Source: Methanosarcina sp. DH2 (GTDB lineage Archaea > Halobacteriota > Methanosarcinia > Methanosarcinales > Methanosarcinaceae). Taken from it: DNA of 64,000 nt. The notes under the pieces were generated by a model. It was given only the letters and a program-made list of their open reading frames with translations. It was not told the DNA's origin and made no database searches. The stretch is taken from NCBI RefSeq assembly GCF_020804225.1, contig NZ_WJBI01000019.1, positions 1 through 64,000 of the forward strand, given 5' to 3'. Positions 7,895 to 17,534 of this stretch are shown one piece after another; positions within the stretch are counted from its first letter, which is position 1, and every line of letters starts with the position of its first letter. The position numbers and the translations under genes were made by a program.

Positions 7895-9912
7895 CAGAGT
7901 ACCTCCATTATTAATTTAATGAGTATTATAAGCAGGCTTACACCCGCGATTACTGCAGTTGCATAGGTCTGTACAACCCCGGTCTGAATCTTCCGGAGTT
8001 CTTCACCTACACCAACCGTAATAATTCCGATTCCTTCCACAATGCTGTCAACGATCACATCAACTACCTGCGTCAGGAAAGCAATAACTCCGTAGACCAC
8101 ACCGATTGAGAAGAATTCGGTGTAGATCTGGTGCTGGTAGTAACGGTTGTAAAGCAGCCTGTAAACAGGGTTTTTCATGGAAGCCAGGGCCCCGAGTTTT
8201 ACTGCCCTCAGATAGTAGATCACGAAAGCAATTGCAAGACCTGCAAGTGCCACTATTAACGGGAGCCACAGGACAATAAGAGGTTCGTGTCCTCCTGCCT
8301 CTACAAGCTCATTTCTGCCAATTCCTGCAAGATTTCCTATATCCAGGTTCACAAAGCTGTTGGCAAAGGTTTCTTCAAGGAAATTCATAAAGCCGGTTCT
8401 TGTGAATGCACCGAAAACAAGGGCAAAAAGGGCCAGAATGGACAGGGGGATGGTCATAATGGCAGGGGATTCGTGCCCGTGATAATTGCTCCTCGGCTTC
8501 CCTGTAAAGGTCATGAAGATCAGCCTGAAGATGTAAATGGATGTGAGAAGAGCTGCAGCGATTGAGAATATATAGGGGATCCAGTTGCTGCTGTGTTCTC
8601 CGAATAGGTATGCAGCTTCAATGATCGGGTCCTTTGACATGAAACCGCTTGTCCCTATTGAGGTTCCGGGGATACCGAAACCTGCAAGGGCAAGCGCTGC
8701 AATTGTCATCGTAGCAGCGGTAATGGGCATTACCTTTCCTACGCCTCCGAGCTCTCTCATATCCTGAGTGCCGACCGCATGGATTACACTGCCTGCACAG
8801 AGGAAGAGAAGCGCTTTGAAGAAAGCGTGATTAATCAGGTGGAAAAGTGAGATCCCGACTGCTTCAAGCCCTATTGCAGTACCTAGGCCCAGGCCCAGCA
8901 TCATGTATCCGAGCTGGCTGATGGTTGAGAAAGCAAGCACACGTTTGAGGTCGTTCATCACAATGCCCATAGTGCCTGCAAAGAGAGCCGTGAAGCCTCC
9001 GAAGTAAGCAACTACCATGAGGGAATCAGGGGCTGCAATAAACATCGGGAAAGTCCTTGCGACCAGATAAACACCGGCAGTAACCATTGTTGCTGCATGG
9101 ATGAGAGCTGAAACGGTTGTTGGACCTTCCATTGCATCGGGCAGCCACACATGAAGCGGAAACTGCCCGGACTTTCCTACAGCTCCTCCGAAGAAAAGCA
9201 GAGTGATAATAGTAAGGTGGCTTATTTCAAAGCCGAAGACATTTAACTGCAGAGCCGAAAGCTGGGGGATATAACTGAAGATTTCGTCAAAACGCAGCAG
9301 GTATACTCCTTCCTGGAAACCGCCTGCGACCTTAAGAAGATCGGAAGTGAGTACGATTATTCCTGTAAGGAACATTACGTCTCCGATCCTGGTTGTCAGG
9401 AAAGCTTTCTTGGCAGCTGCTGCTGCTGAGGGTTTTTCAAACCAGAACCCGATCAGGAGATAGGAACAGAGCCCGACAAGTTCCCAGGAAACAAAGAGCT
9501 GCAGGATGTTGTCCGAGAGGATCAGGGAGAGCATTGCCGCGGTGAAAAGTGCGGTTTCTGCAAAATACCTGGCCCTTCCGGGATCATGGGACATATAGCT
9601 AACTGCATAGATATGGATCAGCAGGCTCACGAAGGAAACCATTGACAGCATGACTGCAGCCAGGGGGTCAATTAATATTCCTATGTTAAGCACTGCAAAC
9701 CAGGAATAGGACTGGTTTACGACTTCTTCGGGGTTTGCCAGCAGCCCGAGTGTAATCATGAAAGAGATTACAAAAGAGGCGGCAATAGCAAGGATGGGGA
9801 CGATTGCCCCTCCTGATGGCATTTTCCTGCCAAAGAAGAAGGTGATCGCAAAAGCCAGTGCCGGAAGCAGGGGGATCAAAAATGCAAATTCTTCCAGAGC
9901 CGTTTTTACCAC
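7894..9912 (-). CDS. fpoL: F420H2 dehydrogenase subunit FpoL (NuoL-like, with lateral helix)
   Basis: A 672-residue membrane subunit homologous to NuoL/ND5. It has the antiporter core ([50 protein letters not shown]) and a C-terminal extension of about 150 residues matching the long amphipathic lateral helix of NuoL. It lies at the distal end of the membrane arm and pumps protons. The start overlaps the fpoK stop by seven bases. The length is usual for the family. Confidence 0.97.
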   Translation of the reverse strand: MVKTALEEFAFLIPLLPALAFAITFFFGRKMPSGGAIVPILAIAASFVISFMITLGLLANPEEVVNQSYSWFAVLNIGILIDPLAAVMLSMVSFVSLLIHIYAVSYMSHDPGRARYFAETALFTAAMLSLILSDNILQLFVSWELVGLCSYLLIGFWFEKPSAAAAAKKAFLTTRIGDVMFLTGIIVLTSDLLKVAGGFQEGVYLLRFDEIFSYIPQLSALQLNVFGFEISHLTIITLLFFGGAVGKSGQFPLHVWLPDAMEGPTTVSALIHAATMVTAGVYLVARTFPMFIAAPDSLMVVAYFGGFTALFAGTMGIVMNDLKRVLAFSTISQLGYMMLGLGLGTAIGLEAVGISLFHLINHAFFKALLFLCAGSVIHAVGTQDMRELGGVGKVMPITAATMTIAALALAGFGIPGTSIGTSGFMSKDPIIEAAYLFGEHSSNWIPYIFSIAAALLTSIYIFRLIFMTFTGKPRSNYHGHESPAIMTIPLSILALFALVFGAFTRTGFMNFLEETFANSFVNLDIGNLAGIGRNELVEAGGHEPLIVLWLPLIVALAGLAIAFVIYYLRAVKLGALASMKNPVYRLLYNRYYQHQIYTEFFSIGVVYGVIAFLTQVVDVIVDSIVEGIGIITVGVGEELRKIQTGVVQTYATAVIAGVSLLIILIKLIMEVL

Positions 9913-10214
9913 CTCAGAATGTTAAGCTCATCAAGGTTAATTTTGTCGTGCATTCTGTAGATTGCCATAAAGATTGCAAACCCGACTGCTGCTTCAGCAG
10001 CTGCAAGGGCAATCGAGAAGATGGCAAAGACCTGACCGTGAAGGGTATCCGTATAGCTTGAAAAAGCCACAAGGTTCAGGTTTGCGGAGTTCAGCATGAG
10101 CTCTATACACATGATCATCCTGATCCCGCTTTTGTGTGTCATGATGCCGTAAAGCCCGATTGAAAAGAGCAGGGCTGCAAGACCCAGATAAAATGTTAAC
10201 GGAATAGCAGTCAT
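9906..10214 (-). CDS. fpoK: F420H2 dehydrogenase subunit FpoK (NuoK-like)
   Basis: A 102-residue protein with three transmembrane helices, homologous to NuoK/ND4L. The glutamates used in proton transfer are visible in [13 protein letters not shown] (about residues 34-46) and [19 protein letters not shown] (about 71-89). It sits next to FpoJ in the proximal membrane arm. The gene overlaps fpoJ2 by four bases upstream and fpoL by seven bases downstream, in keeping with tight translational coupling. Confidence 0.96.
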   Translation of the reverse strand: MTAIPLTFYLGLAALLFSIGLYGIMTHKSGIRMIMCIELMLNSANLNLVAFSSYTDTLHGQVFAIFSIALAAAEAAVGFAIFMAIYRMHDKINLDELNILRW

Positions 10215-10462
10215 CTGTTGCCCTCTCCTTTTGCCATATAGATTGCACCGATAAGGGATGCGAGCAGGACAATTGACAGGACCTCGAAAGGCACCACGTA
10301 CTGAGTGAAAATTAACATGCCTATGCCCTCGATATTGCTCGGGTCAGCCGGGTTTTCAGGGAGTTCCGAAACCGTATTCCAGGAAGTTCCAAAAACTCCT
10401 GTTACTATAACTGCTACAAAGAGCAGAGATACGAGAAGAGCCGTGAGTCTGTTAATGTGCAC
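10211..10462 (-). CDS. fpoJ2: F420H2 dehydrogenase subunit FpoJ, C-terminal half
   Basis: The C-terminal part of a NuoJ/ND6 homologue, 83 residues, with one helix near the N-terminus and another ending [23 protein letters not shown] at 10462 is chosen as the start because GGGAGGTGGG lies about eight bases upstream; it overlaps the end of fpoJ1 by 11 bases. A longer open frame to 10504 would overlap fpoJ1 more and has no good ribosome site. In Methanosarcina NuoJ is normally encoded as two genes, so this is a conserved split and not a damaged gene. Confidence 0.9.
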   Translation of the reverse strand: MHINRLTALLVSLLFVAVIVTGVFGTSWNTVSELPENPADPSNIEGIGMLIFTQYVVPFEVLSIVLLASLIGAIYMAKGEGNR

Positions 10463-10742
10463 GGGACCCACCTCCCAGTTCGCGCTTCGTAAGCATAACT
10501 GCAAAGAGGATCAATACTCCGATTGCCCCTATATAGACCAGCACCTGGATTATCCCAAGGAACTGGGCATTTAAGAGGATATAAAGTGCTGCAACGCCGA
10601 ACATGCACATAATCAGGGAAAGCCCGGCTCTTACAACATCTTTTGCAATAACCACAAAGATTGCAAAGAAGACTGTGACAACCGCAAGGAGCCCGAAGAC
10701 AGCCAGTTCCAGAGCTGCTCCGATAGTTTCAAGTCCGATCAT
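10452..10742 (-). CDS. fpoJ1: F420H2 dehydrogenase subunit FpoJ, N-terminal half
   Basis: A 96-residue, three-helix protein matching the N-terminal part of NuoJ/ND6. It contains the conserved LNAQFLGIIQVLVYIGAIGVLILFA region (about residues 57-81), where helix TM3 carries the pi-bulge important for coupling in complex I. The sequence then ends with a short polar tail ([12 protein letters not shown]) instead of continuing, and the rest is supplied by fpoJ2. The start overlaps the fpoI stop by four bases. Confidence 0.94.
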   Translation of the reverse strand: MIGLETIGAALELAVFGLLAVVTVFFAIFVVIAKDVVRAGLSLIMCMFGVAALYILLNAQFLGIIQVLVYIGAIGVLILFAVMLTKRELGGGSRAH

Positions 10743-11149
10743 CTCTCATCACCTTCTTCGATATCTACTTCCCTTGCGAGTTTTTCCGGAGTCATGAGCA
10801 GGTCTTTATGAGTCCATTTCACCATGCCTTTACAATATTCTCTCCCGCTGGAAAGGGCACCTTTGGGGCACTGGTCAATGCAGAGCCCGCAAAAGAGGCA
10901 GTGACCTATGTCTATTTGAGGGAACCACCTCTGCTTCTCGCTGCCGGGGGAAATAGGGGCTTTTACGATCTTTATCGCGCTGTTAGGACATGTATTGGCA
11001 CAGATTCCACAGCCTATGCATTTGCTCTTGTCAAGGGTCTGCAGGCCTCTGAATCTGTCGGAGAGCGGGCTTTCCACTTCCGGGCACATCCTGGTTACGC
11101 GTTTTTTAGGGATGTTTTTAATTGCGTATCTAATATTTTTGAGAACCAT
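10739..11149 (-). CDS. fpoI: F420H2 dehydrogenase subunit FpoI (two [4Fe-4S] clusters)
   Basis: Homologue of NuoI, 136 residues from the ATG at 11149. Two classical motifs hold two [4Fe-4S] clusters: C44-x2-C47-x2-C50-x3-C54 and C84-x2-C87-x2-C90-x3-C94. They carry electrons from the FpoF input module to the cluster in FpoB. ATG at 11149, four bases after the fpoH stop, is preferred to the upstream TTG at 11176, which would overlap fpoH by 23 bases and adds an unconserved ten-residue leader. Confidence 0.94.
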   Translation of the reverse strand: MVLKNIRYAIKNIPKKRVTRMCPEVESPLSDRFRGLQTLDKSKCIGCGICANTCPNSAIKIVKAPISPGSEKQRWFPQIDIGHCLFCGLCIDQCPKGALSSGREYCKGMVKWTHKDLLMTPEKLAREVDIEEGDER

Positions 11150-11153
11150 ACTC

Positions 11154-12203
11154 TTAAGCCCCCAGATAGAGTCCAAGGCCTACTGCCCAGACAAGGTTCA
11201 AGAGGGATAGGGGCAGGAGCTTTTTCCAGCTCATATCTACTACCTGGTCAATCCTGAATCTCGGGACAGCCCACCTCATTCCTATAATAGTCATCAGCAC
11301 AAGCACTGTTTTAAGAAGCAGGAATCCTGTAGGGGCAATAAGGCCAAGTATTGCATTGTTTGCAACAAATGCCGGAACGTTCCAGCCGCCAAGGAAAAGA
11401 AGTGCTACAAGGAAGGATCCAAGAATCATGTGGATATATTCGGCAAAGAACCCGAGCCCGAAACGCATTCCAGTATATTCGGTAATCCAGCCTGCGATCA
11501 GTTCTTCTTCAGACTCATTCTGGTCAAAAGGAAGCCTCCCCATATCCGCCATAAGAGCAATAAAGAAGACTATAAACCCGATCGGCTGCAGGAAAATATT
11601 CCAGACAAGTCCCTGGGCTCTGGCAATTTCCACGATATTCAGGGAACCTGTCATTACGGCAACGCTGACAACAGTGATCCCGAGAGGTACTTCATACCCT
11701 ACCATGCGGGCAAAGTTTCTGAAAGCACCAAGAAGGGAATACTTGTTGTTAGAACCGTAAGCAATCATGAAAATCCCGAAGATGGTAATTGCGGACATTG
11801 CTTCTATGTAAAGTATACTGACATCCATCTCGGTTACAGCCAGAGGATATTCGACCCCGTTAATGAAGACTGCACCCACAGGGATTGCAACGAGCATCAG
11901 GAAAACCGAGCTCATCATAAAAATAGGAGCGTTGTCAAAGAGAAGACGATCAGCATTACTCGGTCTCATATCTTCTTTTGTGAAGAGTTTTATGGCATCG
12001 GCTACAAGCTGCAGAAGCCCGAACTTGCCCACCCTTGAAGGTCCATGCCTTAACTGAATATCGGCCGAGAGTTTTCTCTCAATCCAGACAGCACCCATAG
12101 CTCCAAGGAAAATGGCTCCCACGAGAGAGAGGCCCACAAGCCCGCGGATCCAGGGGATAAAAGGAATTATAAATTCTGGGATTTCTATAGCCACTATAAT
12201 CAC
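11154..12203 (-). CDS. fpoH: F420H2 dehydrogenase subunit FpoH (NuoH-like)
   Basis: A 349-residue membrane subunit homologous to NuoH/ND1, which forms the quinone (here methanophenazine) access site at the junction of peripheral and membrane arms. The hallmark acidic loop RLPFDQNESEEELIAG is present (about residues 224-239), as are the ERKLSADIQLRHGPSRVG loop near residue 42 and RFRIDQVVDMSWK near the C-terminus. Its ATG overlaps the fpoD stop by four bases. Confidence 0.97.
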   Translation of the reverse strand: MIIVAIEIPEFIIPFIPWIRGLVGLSLVGAIFLGAMGAVWIERKLSADIQLRHGPSRVGKFGLLQLVADAIKLFTKEDMRPSNADRLLFDNAPIFMMSSVFLMLVAIPVGAVFINGVEYPLAVTEMDVSILYIEAMSAITIFGIFMIAYGSNNKYSLLGAFRNFARMVGYEVPLGITVVSVAVMTGSLNIVEIARAQGLVWNIFLQPIGFIVFFIALMADMGRLPFDQNESEEELIAGWITEYTGMRFGLGFFAEYIHMILGSFLVALLFLGGWNVPAFVANNAILGLIAPTGFLLLKTVLVLMTIIGMRWAVPRFRIDQVVDMSWKKLLPLSLLNLVWAVGLGLYLGA

Positions 12204-13342
12204 CTGTCCGCTTCACTGGTGCATCCGTCCATGCTGCCTGAAATCGCTGCAACGTCCGCAACTGTTGTACCTTTGATAAGAGGAGGCAAAGCCTGAAGAG
12301 TCGGGAAGTAAGGTCCTCTGACTTTTACCCTGTAAGGCTTGTCTGTACCGTCGGAAATCATGTACATGCCCATCTCACCTCTCGGGTCTTCCACCCTGTG
12401 GAATACCTCACCTGCAGGAACTCTCATTACAGGAGTCCTTTTGCTGTAAGGGGTTCCTTCCGGGAAGATAGGCCCGCTCGGGATCCTGTCAAGGCACTGT
12501 TCAAGGATGTAGATACTTTCCCTCATCTCGTTAAGTCTGACCTGCACTCTTGCAGCACAGTCTCCTGCAGTTTCAGTGCAGACCTTAAAGTCCAGGTCTT
12601 TATACACAAGGTAGGGCTCGTTCTTCCGGATATCGAAGGGAACACCAGTTGCCCGCAGAGCAGGTCCGGAAACTCCAAGGCTTTTTGCAACATCTGCAGT
12701 AAGGACGCCAACTCCTGCGGTCCGTTCCCTGTAAATTCTGTCCGAATTGAACATTTCCTCGTAATCGCTAATGACTTTCTTGAGGTTGTTCAGGACAGGG
12801 ATAGCCTTTTCCTTAAACCCGGCCGGAAGGTCGTCGCGTACTCCTCCGAACCTCAGGTAACTGTGGGTAACCCTTGCCCCCGTGACCATGTCAATCAGAG
12901 TAAGGATATCTTCCCTTTCCTTGATTGTGTACATGAACATGGAGACGAAGCCGATGAACTCTCCGAACTCTCCCATGCCAAGCAGGTGGCTCTGGAGCCT
13001 GGAGAGCTCTTCTAAAATGACTCTTATATACTGAGCCCTCTCAGGAGGTTCGATATCTAACAGCTTTTCAGCGCAGCCCACAAAGCATTCTTCATTTGTC
13101 AGGGCTACAAGGTAACAGATCCTATCAACTATCGTAATTCCCTGAAGGTATGTTTTGTTCTCCAGGATTTTTTCAATGCCTTTATGAATATAACCCAGTT
13201 CCACTTCAGCATCCATCACGGTTTCCCCTTTTAACCTCAGGTTTAACCTGAAAGGTCCGGGTTGCATGGGATGCTGGGGGCCCAGGTGTACAATCATTTC
13301 GTTTGGTCCGATAATTTCATTTGATCCAAGAATTTCGTCCAT
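12200..13342 (-). CDS. fpoD: F420H2 dehydrogenase subunit FpoD (NuoD-like, 49-kDa)
   Basis: A 380-residue homologue of NuoD and of [NiFe]-hydrogenase large subunits. It carries HLGPQHPMQPGPFRL near the N-terminus (about residues 19-33), whose histidine lines the quinone pocket in complex I, and RYLRFGGVRDDLPAGF-type sequence in the middle. The nickel-binding cysteines of hydrogenases are absent, as expected. It works with FpoB, C and I in the peripheral arm. The ATG lies ten bases after the fpoC stop. Confidence 0.97.
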   Translation of the reverse strand: MDEILGSNEIIGPNEMIVHLGPQHPMQPGPFRLNLRLKGETVMDAEVELGYIHKGIEKILENKTYLQGITIVDRICYLVALTNEECFVGCAEKLLDIEPPERAQYIRVILEELSRLQSHLLGMGEFGEFIGFVSMFMYTIKEREDILTLIDMVTGARVTHSYLRFGGVRDDLPAGFKEKAIPVLNNLKKVISDYEEMFNSDRIYRERTAGVGVLTADVAKSLGVSGPALRATGVPFDIRKNEPYLVYKDLDFKVCTETAGDCAARVQVRLNEMRESIYILEQCLDRIPSGPIFPEGTPYSKRTPVMRVPAGEVFHRVEDPRGEMGMYMISDGTDKPYRVKVRGPYFPTLQALPPLIKGTTVADVAAISGSMDGCTSEADR

Positions 13343-13352
13343 TTTTCACCCC

Positions 13353-13829
13353 TCACACCAGGTTTCTTGCTGTCTTGTTCGGGAAACCTTCGTAGTCTTT
13401 CCGGAGAGGCCACTCACCCAGCATCTCTTCTGGGAGCACAAGAGGCTTCAGATTCGGGTGGTTTTTAAACACAATCCCATAGAGTTCGTAGGTCTCCCTT
13501 TCATACCAGTTTGCATTCCAGTATACCGGTATAACAGACTCTACTTCCGGAGAATCCCTGGGCAGCCTTGCTTTCAGCATAAGAACTACAGGATGGTCAT
13601 ACGAAGCTATATGATACACAGCTTCCAGCTCGTTCCTCTTAGGATAGTCCACTCCGCACACGGAACAGAGGTGGTCGAACTGAAGGGAGTCTTTAAGGTA
13701 CTGGCAGACCTCTTTTACTTTTTCCTTATCCACATATGCCCGGATACGTATCGGAGATTCGATCCCTGCTTCGGAAATTGCCTCCGGAAATTCCCCGGTT
13801 AATGATTCTATAATTGTTCTGGCATCCAT
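13353..13829 (-). CDS. fpoC: F420H2 dehydrogenase subunit FpoC (NuoC-like, 30-kDa)
   Basis: A 158-residue peripheral-arm subunit homologous to NuoC. The family signature is the C-terminal block WYERETYELYGIVFKNHPNL followed by LPEEMLGEWPLRKDYEG (about residues 109-146). It has a structural role, holding FpoB and FpoD together, and carries no cofactor. It begins 30 bases after the fpoB stop, the widest gap within the operon. Confidence 0.96.
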   Translation of the reverse strand: MDARTIIESLTGEFPEAISEAGIESPIRIRAYVDKEKVKEVCQYLKDSLQFDHLCSVCGVDYPKRNELEAVYHIASYDHPVVLMLKARLPRDSPEVESVIPVYWNANWYERETYELYGIVFKNHPNLKPLVLPEEMLGEWPLRKDYEGFPNKTARNLV

Positions 13830-13859
13830 TGTATTCCCTCAAATAAGCCTGAAATCTAC

Positions 13860-14414
13860 TCAGTATTCCGTGCCCCGATCTTTTTTAGCTTTTATTTTTT
13901 CCTGAAGTTCCACAAACCCCTGGATCAAAGCTTCGGGTCTGGGCGGACATCCGGGAATGTATACATCGATAGGGAAGATTTCATCGATGTTCTGCACTGT
14001 GCTGTAGGACTCATAAAAGGGACCGCCGCTGATAGAACAGTCTCCCATGGCGATTACCCATTTAGGAGCAGGCATCTGGTCCCAGAGCCTCTGTAAAGCT
14101 GGCAGGTATTTCTTTGTCACATAGCCGCTGATAATCATGACATCCGCATGCCTTGGGGAGTTCCTGGGAATGATCCCGAAGCGGTCAGTATCATAATGAG
14201 CACAGCCCGTCGCGATCATTTCCACACCACAGCAGCCCATTGGCTGGGTCATGAACCAGAGCGAATTTTTCCGCCCCCAGTTAATCAGATCCTGAGCCTT
14301 GGTTTTCTTGAGGAAGTCACTGATTGCACTGGTGGTTGTTGTGAGAACGCCGGGAATTTCGTCTTCCGGAGTTTCTGTTTTGTTGTTCGTTTTTGTCTCC
14401 TTCACTTCACCCAT
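13860..14414 (-). CDS. fpoB: F420H2 dehydrogenase subunit FpoB (terminal [4Fe-4S] cluster)
   Basis: A 184-residue NuoB homologue holding the last iron-sulfur cluster (N2-type) before methanophenazine. The ligands are visible as the tandem C61-C62 in PMGCCGVEM, C126 in GDCSISGGPF and C156 in IPGCPPRPEAL. The N-terminal 30 residues are a polar Thr/Glu-rich extension typical of Methanosarcina. The start overlaps fpoA by 13 bases. Confidence 0.97.
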   Translation of the reverse strand: MGEVKETKTNNKTETPEDEIPGVLTTTTSAISDFLKKTKAQDLINWGRKNSLWFMTQPMGCCGVEMIATGCAHYDTDRFGIIPRNSPRHADVMIISGYVTKKYLPALQRLWDQMPAPKWVIAMGDCSISGGPFYESYSTVQNIDEIFPIDVYIPGCPPRPEALIQGFVELQEKIKAKKDRGTEY

Positions 14415-14776
14415 GTAAGGGCCTCCTTCTTCCAGAGATACACGTATCCGAAGAGCAGTATGAAGATAAATACAAACATCTCAATTACTGCAATTGAGGT
14501 AATCCCATGCCCCTTATAGACGGTAGCCCATGGGTAAAGGAAAAGCACCTCAATATCAAAGAGAACAAAAGCAATTGCATAAAGATAATACTCGACATTG
14601 AACTGGATCCTGGCAGTTCCTGTAGGGACGGAACCAGATTCATATGTCGTGTATTTGCTGGCTGCCTTGCTCCTCGGACTCAGTTGCTTTACCATGAACA
14701 TTGTCATGGGTGGCATAATCAGTCCCACGGCAAGAAATATTGCAACCGGTATATAGCTATCAATTATTCCAGACAT
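14402..14776 (-). CDS. fpoA: F420H2 dehydrogenase subunit FpoA (NuoA-like)
   Basis: First gene of the operon: a 124-residue, three-helix subunit homologous to NuoA/ND3. It contains YESGSVPTGTARIQFNVEYYLYAIAFVLFDIEVLFLYPWA (about residues 46-85), with the acidic FDIEVLFLYP motif of the family. ATG at 14776 is preferred over the upstream extension to 14899 because AGGTGAT lies eight bases before it and the translation starts MSGIIDSYIP, as in family members. The extension encodes unconserved, cysteine-rich sequence. Confidence 0.95.
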   Translation of the reverse strand: MSGIIDSYIPVAIFLAVGLIMPPMTMFMVKQLSPRSKAASKYTTYESGSVPTGTARIQFNVEYYLYAIAFVLFDIEVLFLYPWATVYKGHGITSIAVIEMFVFIFILLFGYVYLWKKEALTWVK

Positions 14777-16098
14777 TGTATCACCTATCAAAGTGCAGCA
14801 ATCTGAAACTGCAGCGTCGCATGATCTTGATTTTTTGGTTTTTAAATATGGGCGGACAAAAAAACCGTATTCGGACTTCCGGTTATTTTGAAAAACCACT
14901 GTGGTCCGAACACAGGTCCTGCAGGAGTACCCACATCGGGAACCCTCTCTTCCGACAGATGGGGCTCTCTGAATACGGGCATTTTACCGCCAGGCTCTGA
15001 AAAATTTACATTTCATTGCCCGGGGTTATGTAATAAATTACCGAATGTAAGGGGAGAACCCTTCTTCCGGTGACATGGATTCAATTGCCGTGAAAGTAGT
15101 ATAATTAATAATTAAGATTCGAAGTAGCTATGCTAGTTCTGCAAATGAATCAGGGGTTATTTATAGCTATTTGCTAGATAATTAATATTATATAAATATT
15201 AAGTCTAAATAATTAAAAATCTCTTTTTAAAATATAGGCATGTTGAAATAAATCAGAGGAAAAGCCCTGACCTGATCACGAAATTATATATACACCATAA
15301 ATATGTTTTTATCTTTTCACAGCCTAAAAATCCTGGAAATTATTTCTCTATAAGCACAAGTTTTTCTCCTCTCATAGCAAGGAATTATATATATCCGCTA
15401 ATTATTTTTATCTCCATAAAATACCCTGTAATTGCGGCACTAATAATGATGATAAATTGTGGGGATAAAGCGCTCCTGAGGCAACCTTTAAAATGAAAAT
15501 AATAAGGAACTGAAAGTGCTGAAAATTTCCTCCGTAATTGAAGGAAAAGCGATATCTAATTTCCTTCATCATCTTCTTCAAATATACCAGGGACATCATA
15601 CGGATAACGGCTACAGGCTGAACAGCTATGACGACCATAATTATGATGACTGACTATAATGGCTGAAAATCTATGATAGTTGAATGATTATAAATGGCTA
15701 AAAAGCTACGATGGTTGAGTGGTTGTGGTGACTATAGATCTGGTGACTGAACGGCTGAATGGCTATAATCATTAAATGACTAATAATGGTATCCTGGACG
15801 CTTCAGTGAGAGCCCTTAAGTATTATTATGTACAGGTAGCTGCCTGAAAATGCCTTCTCAGGCAATCAGAATATTTAGAGGAACCAGGGGCTTTTAGAGC
15901 CTTTGAGTATTGTCTTTGAATACATATTATATTCTGAAAAGGGATAAATTCATAGTATACTACCGATTAGATATTACAACCGGCGCGTAATTCTCAGGGA
16001 ACCCTGCTTTCCATTTTTCCTGAGAAAACAATGTGAGCAACACGCTATACCAACACATTATAATAAGTCTTTTCACGATAGAAAAGCTGGTGGATCGC
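14777..16098. other. Long gene-free region between fpoA and the ferredoxin operon
   Basis: 1.3 kb with no convincing coding sequence. The 300 bp next to fpoA are GC-rich and probably a transcribed leader. The rest is very AT-rich. A good archaeal TATA-like box for fpo (minus strand TTTATATAA) lies at 15196-15188; starting about 25 bases on would give a leader of roughly 390 nucleotides. A cluster of loosely repeated GGCTGAAxxxCTATGAT-like units fills 15650-15790. For the ferredoxin operon, CATATTATATT near 15923-15933 is a possible TATA element. Confidence 0.45.
14858..14884 (-). promoter_or_regulatory. Possible attenuator in the fpo leader
   Basis: In the fpo reading direction, AACCG-gaagtccgaata-CGGTT is followed at once by seven T residues (the A run at 14858-14864 on the plus strand), about 80 bases before the fpoA start. 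A weak stem plus a U7 tract is the kind of signal that ends archaeal transcripts, so it could reduce read-through into fpoA. This is inference from sequence only. Confidence 0.3.
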
Positions 16099-16260
16099 AT
16101 GAAGATAAACGATAACTGTGTAGGGTGCGGCCAGTGTGCTTCTTTCTGTAAAAAAGGAGCCATAGAGGTAAAGGGAAAAGCACGGGCTACCGACGCCTGC
16201 GTAGAATGCGGGTTATGTATTCCCTACTGCCCTGTAAAAGCCATTGAGGTAACGGCATGA
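16099..16260 (+). CDS. Small 2x[4Fe-4S] ferredoxin, partner of the next gene
   Basis: A 53-residue ferredoxin with two complete motifs: C7-x2-C10-x2-C13-x3-C17 and C34-x2-C37-x2-C40-x3-C44 (the latter followed by P). ATG at 16099 has GGTGGAT just upstream. Its stop overlaps the start of the FAD oxidoreductase by four bases, so the two are translationally coupled and most likely work as an electron-donor pair. It lacks the long loops of polyferredoxins. The same two-gene arrangement recurs at 23539-24935, where the partner is the lipid reductase. Confidence 0.9.
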   Translation: MKINDNCVGCGQCASFCKKGAIEVKGKARATDACVECGLCIPYCPVKAIEVTA

Positions 16261-17534
16261 AAACGATTGTCATTGGGGCAGGCCTCGGAGGGCTCCTAAG
16301 CGCTGCCAGGCTCTCAAAGGCAGGGCATGAAGTTGAAGTTTTTGAAAGGCTTCCTATCACAGGAGGCAGATTTACCAATCTCAGTTACAAAGGGTTTCAG
16401 CTTTCGAGCGGAGCTTTCCATATGCTCCCTAACGGTACGGGAGGTCCCCTTGCCCGGTTACTCAGGGAAATCGGAGCCGATGTTGATATAGTGCGGTCAG
16501 AAATGACCACAATACGTGTGCCTCTCAAAAAAGGGAATTCCGATTATGTAAAAGGCTTTAAAGATATTTCTTTTAATGATTTTCCTTCGCTTCTTTCCTA
16601 TAAAGACCGCATGAAAATAGCCCTTTTGATAGTTAGTACAAGAAAGAACCACCCTGCAGGAAGCACACTTCAGGCCTGGATAAAGTCCCAGGTCAATGAC
16701 GAGTGGCTAATAAGATTTGCCGATTCTTTCTGCGGCTGGGCTCTCAGCCTGAAAAGCGATGAAGTCCCGGTAGAAGAGGTTTTTGAGATAATTGAGAACA
16801 TGTACCGGTTTGGAGGTACAGGGGTCCCGAAAGGGGGGTGTAAAGGGGTTATTGATGCCCTTGAAGCCGTTATTCTTGCAAACGGAGGGAAAATCCATAC
16901 CGGACAGGAAGTCTCAAAAATCCTGGTTGAAAATGGAAAAGCCGCAGGGGTGGTTGCTGAAAGTAATAAACATGAAGCTGATCTTGTTATCAGCAATCTG
17001 GGGCATGCTGCAACCGTTCTACTCTGCGGTGAAGCTCTTTCCGGAAAAGCAGATGCAGGTTACCTGAAAATGCTTGAGACTCTTCAGCCATCAGCAGGTA
17101 TAAAGATCTGTCTTGCCGCAGATGAGCCTCTGGTCGGACATTCCGGAGTCCTGTTGACTCCTTATACGAGACGTATAAACGGGATCAATGAAGTAACTCA
17201 GGCTGACCCTGAACTGGCTCCTCCAGGAAAGCACCTTACCATGTGCCACCAGTATGTGGCCCCTGAGAACGTAAAGAATCTCGAATCCGAGATCGAGATG
17301 GGGCTTGTGGATATTAAAGAGATTTTTCCGGGTAAAAGATACGAAGTCCTCCTTATCCAATCATATCATGATGAATGGCCTGTAAACAGGGCAGCATCAG
17401 GTACTGATCCCGGAAATGAAACTCCTTTTTCCGGCCTTTATGTTGTTGGAGACGGGGCCAAAGGAAAGGGAGGCATAGAAGTTGAAGGAGTGGCTCTTGG
17501 CGTGGTATCGGTTATGGGAAAAATCCTAAGTTGA
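16257..17534 (+). CDS. FAD-dependent oxidoreductase, phytoene desaturase/COG1233 superfamily, function unassigned
   Basis: A 425-residue flavoprotein. It has the N-terminal Rossmann motif GAGLGG (residues 7-12), the FERLPITGGRF flavin-contact segment (about 28-38) and the C-terminal VVGDGAKGKGGIEVEGVALGV FAD-closing motif, a pattern of the phytoene desaturase/protoporphyrinogen oxidase superfamily. No membrane helix is evident. It is coupled by four-base overlaps to a small ferredoxin upstream and to cofG downstream, hence is probably co-expressed with F420 synthesis. Possible roles are reduction of an isoprenoid chain (for example of methanophenazine) or an unrecognised redox step of F420 synthesis. 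Neither is shown by the sequence. Carotenoid desaturation seems unlikely in an anaerobe without other carotenoid genes nearby. Confidence 0.8.
   Translation: MKTIVIGAGLGGLLSAARLSKAGHEVEVFERLPITGGRFTNLSYKGFQLSSGAFHMLPNGTGGPLARLLREIGADVDIVRSEMTTIRVPLKKGNSDYVKGFKDISFNDFPSLLSYKDRMKIALLIVSTRKNHPAGSTLQAWIKSQVNDEWLIRFADSFCGWALSLKSDEVPVEEVFEIIENMYRFGGTGVPKGGCKGVIDALEAVILANGGKIHTGQEVSKILVENGKAAGVVAESNKHEADLVISNLGHAATVLLCGEALSGKADAGYLKMLETLQPSAGIKICLAADEPLVGHSGVLLTPYTRRINGINEVTQADPELAPPGKHLTMCHQYVAPENVKNLESEIEMGLVDIKEIFPGKRYEVLLIQSYHDEWPVNRAASGTDPGNETPFSGLYVVGDGAKGKGGIEVEGVALGVVSVMGKILS

Noticed and set aside
10452-10462. Frameshift in fpoJ
   Set aside because: The split into two frames has a good separate ribosome site and GTG for the second half, and the two-gene form is normal in Methanosarcina.
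16257-17534. Carotenoid desaturase
   Set aside because: Only the general superfamily fold supports it; no other carotenoid genes are present, and the context is ferredoxin plus F420 synthesis.
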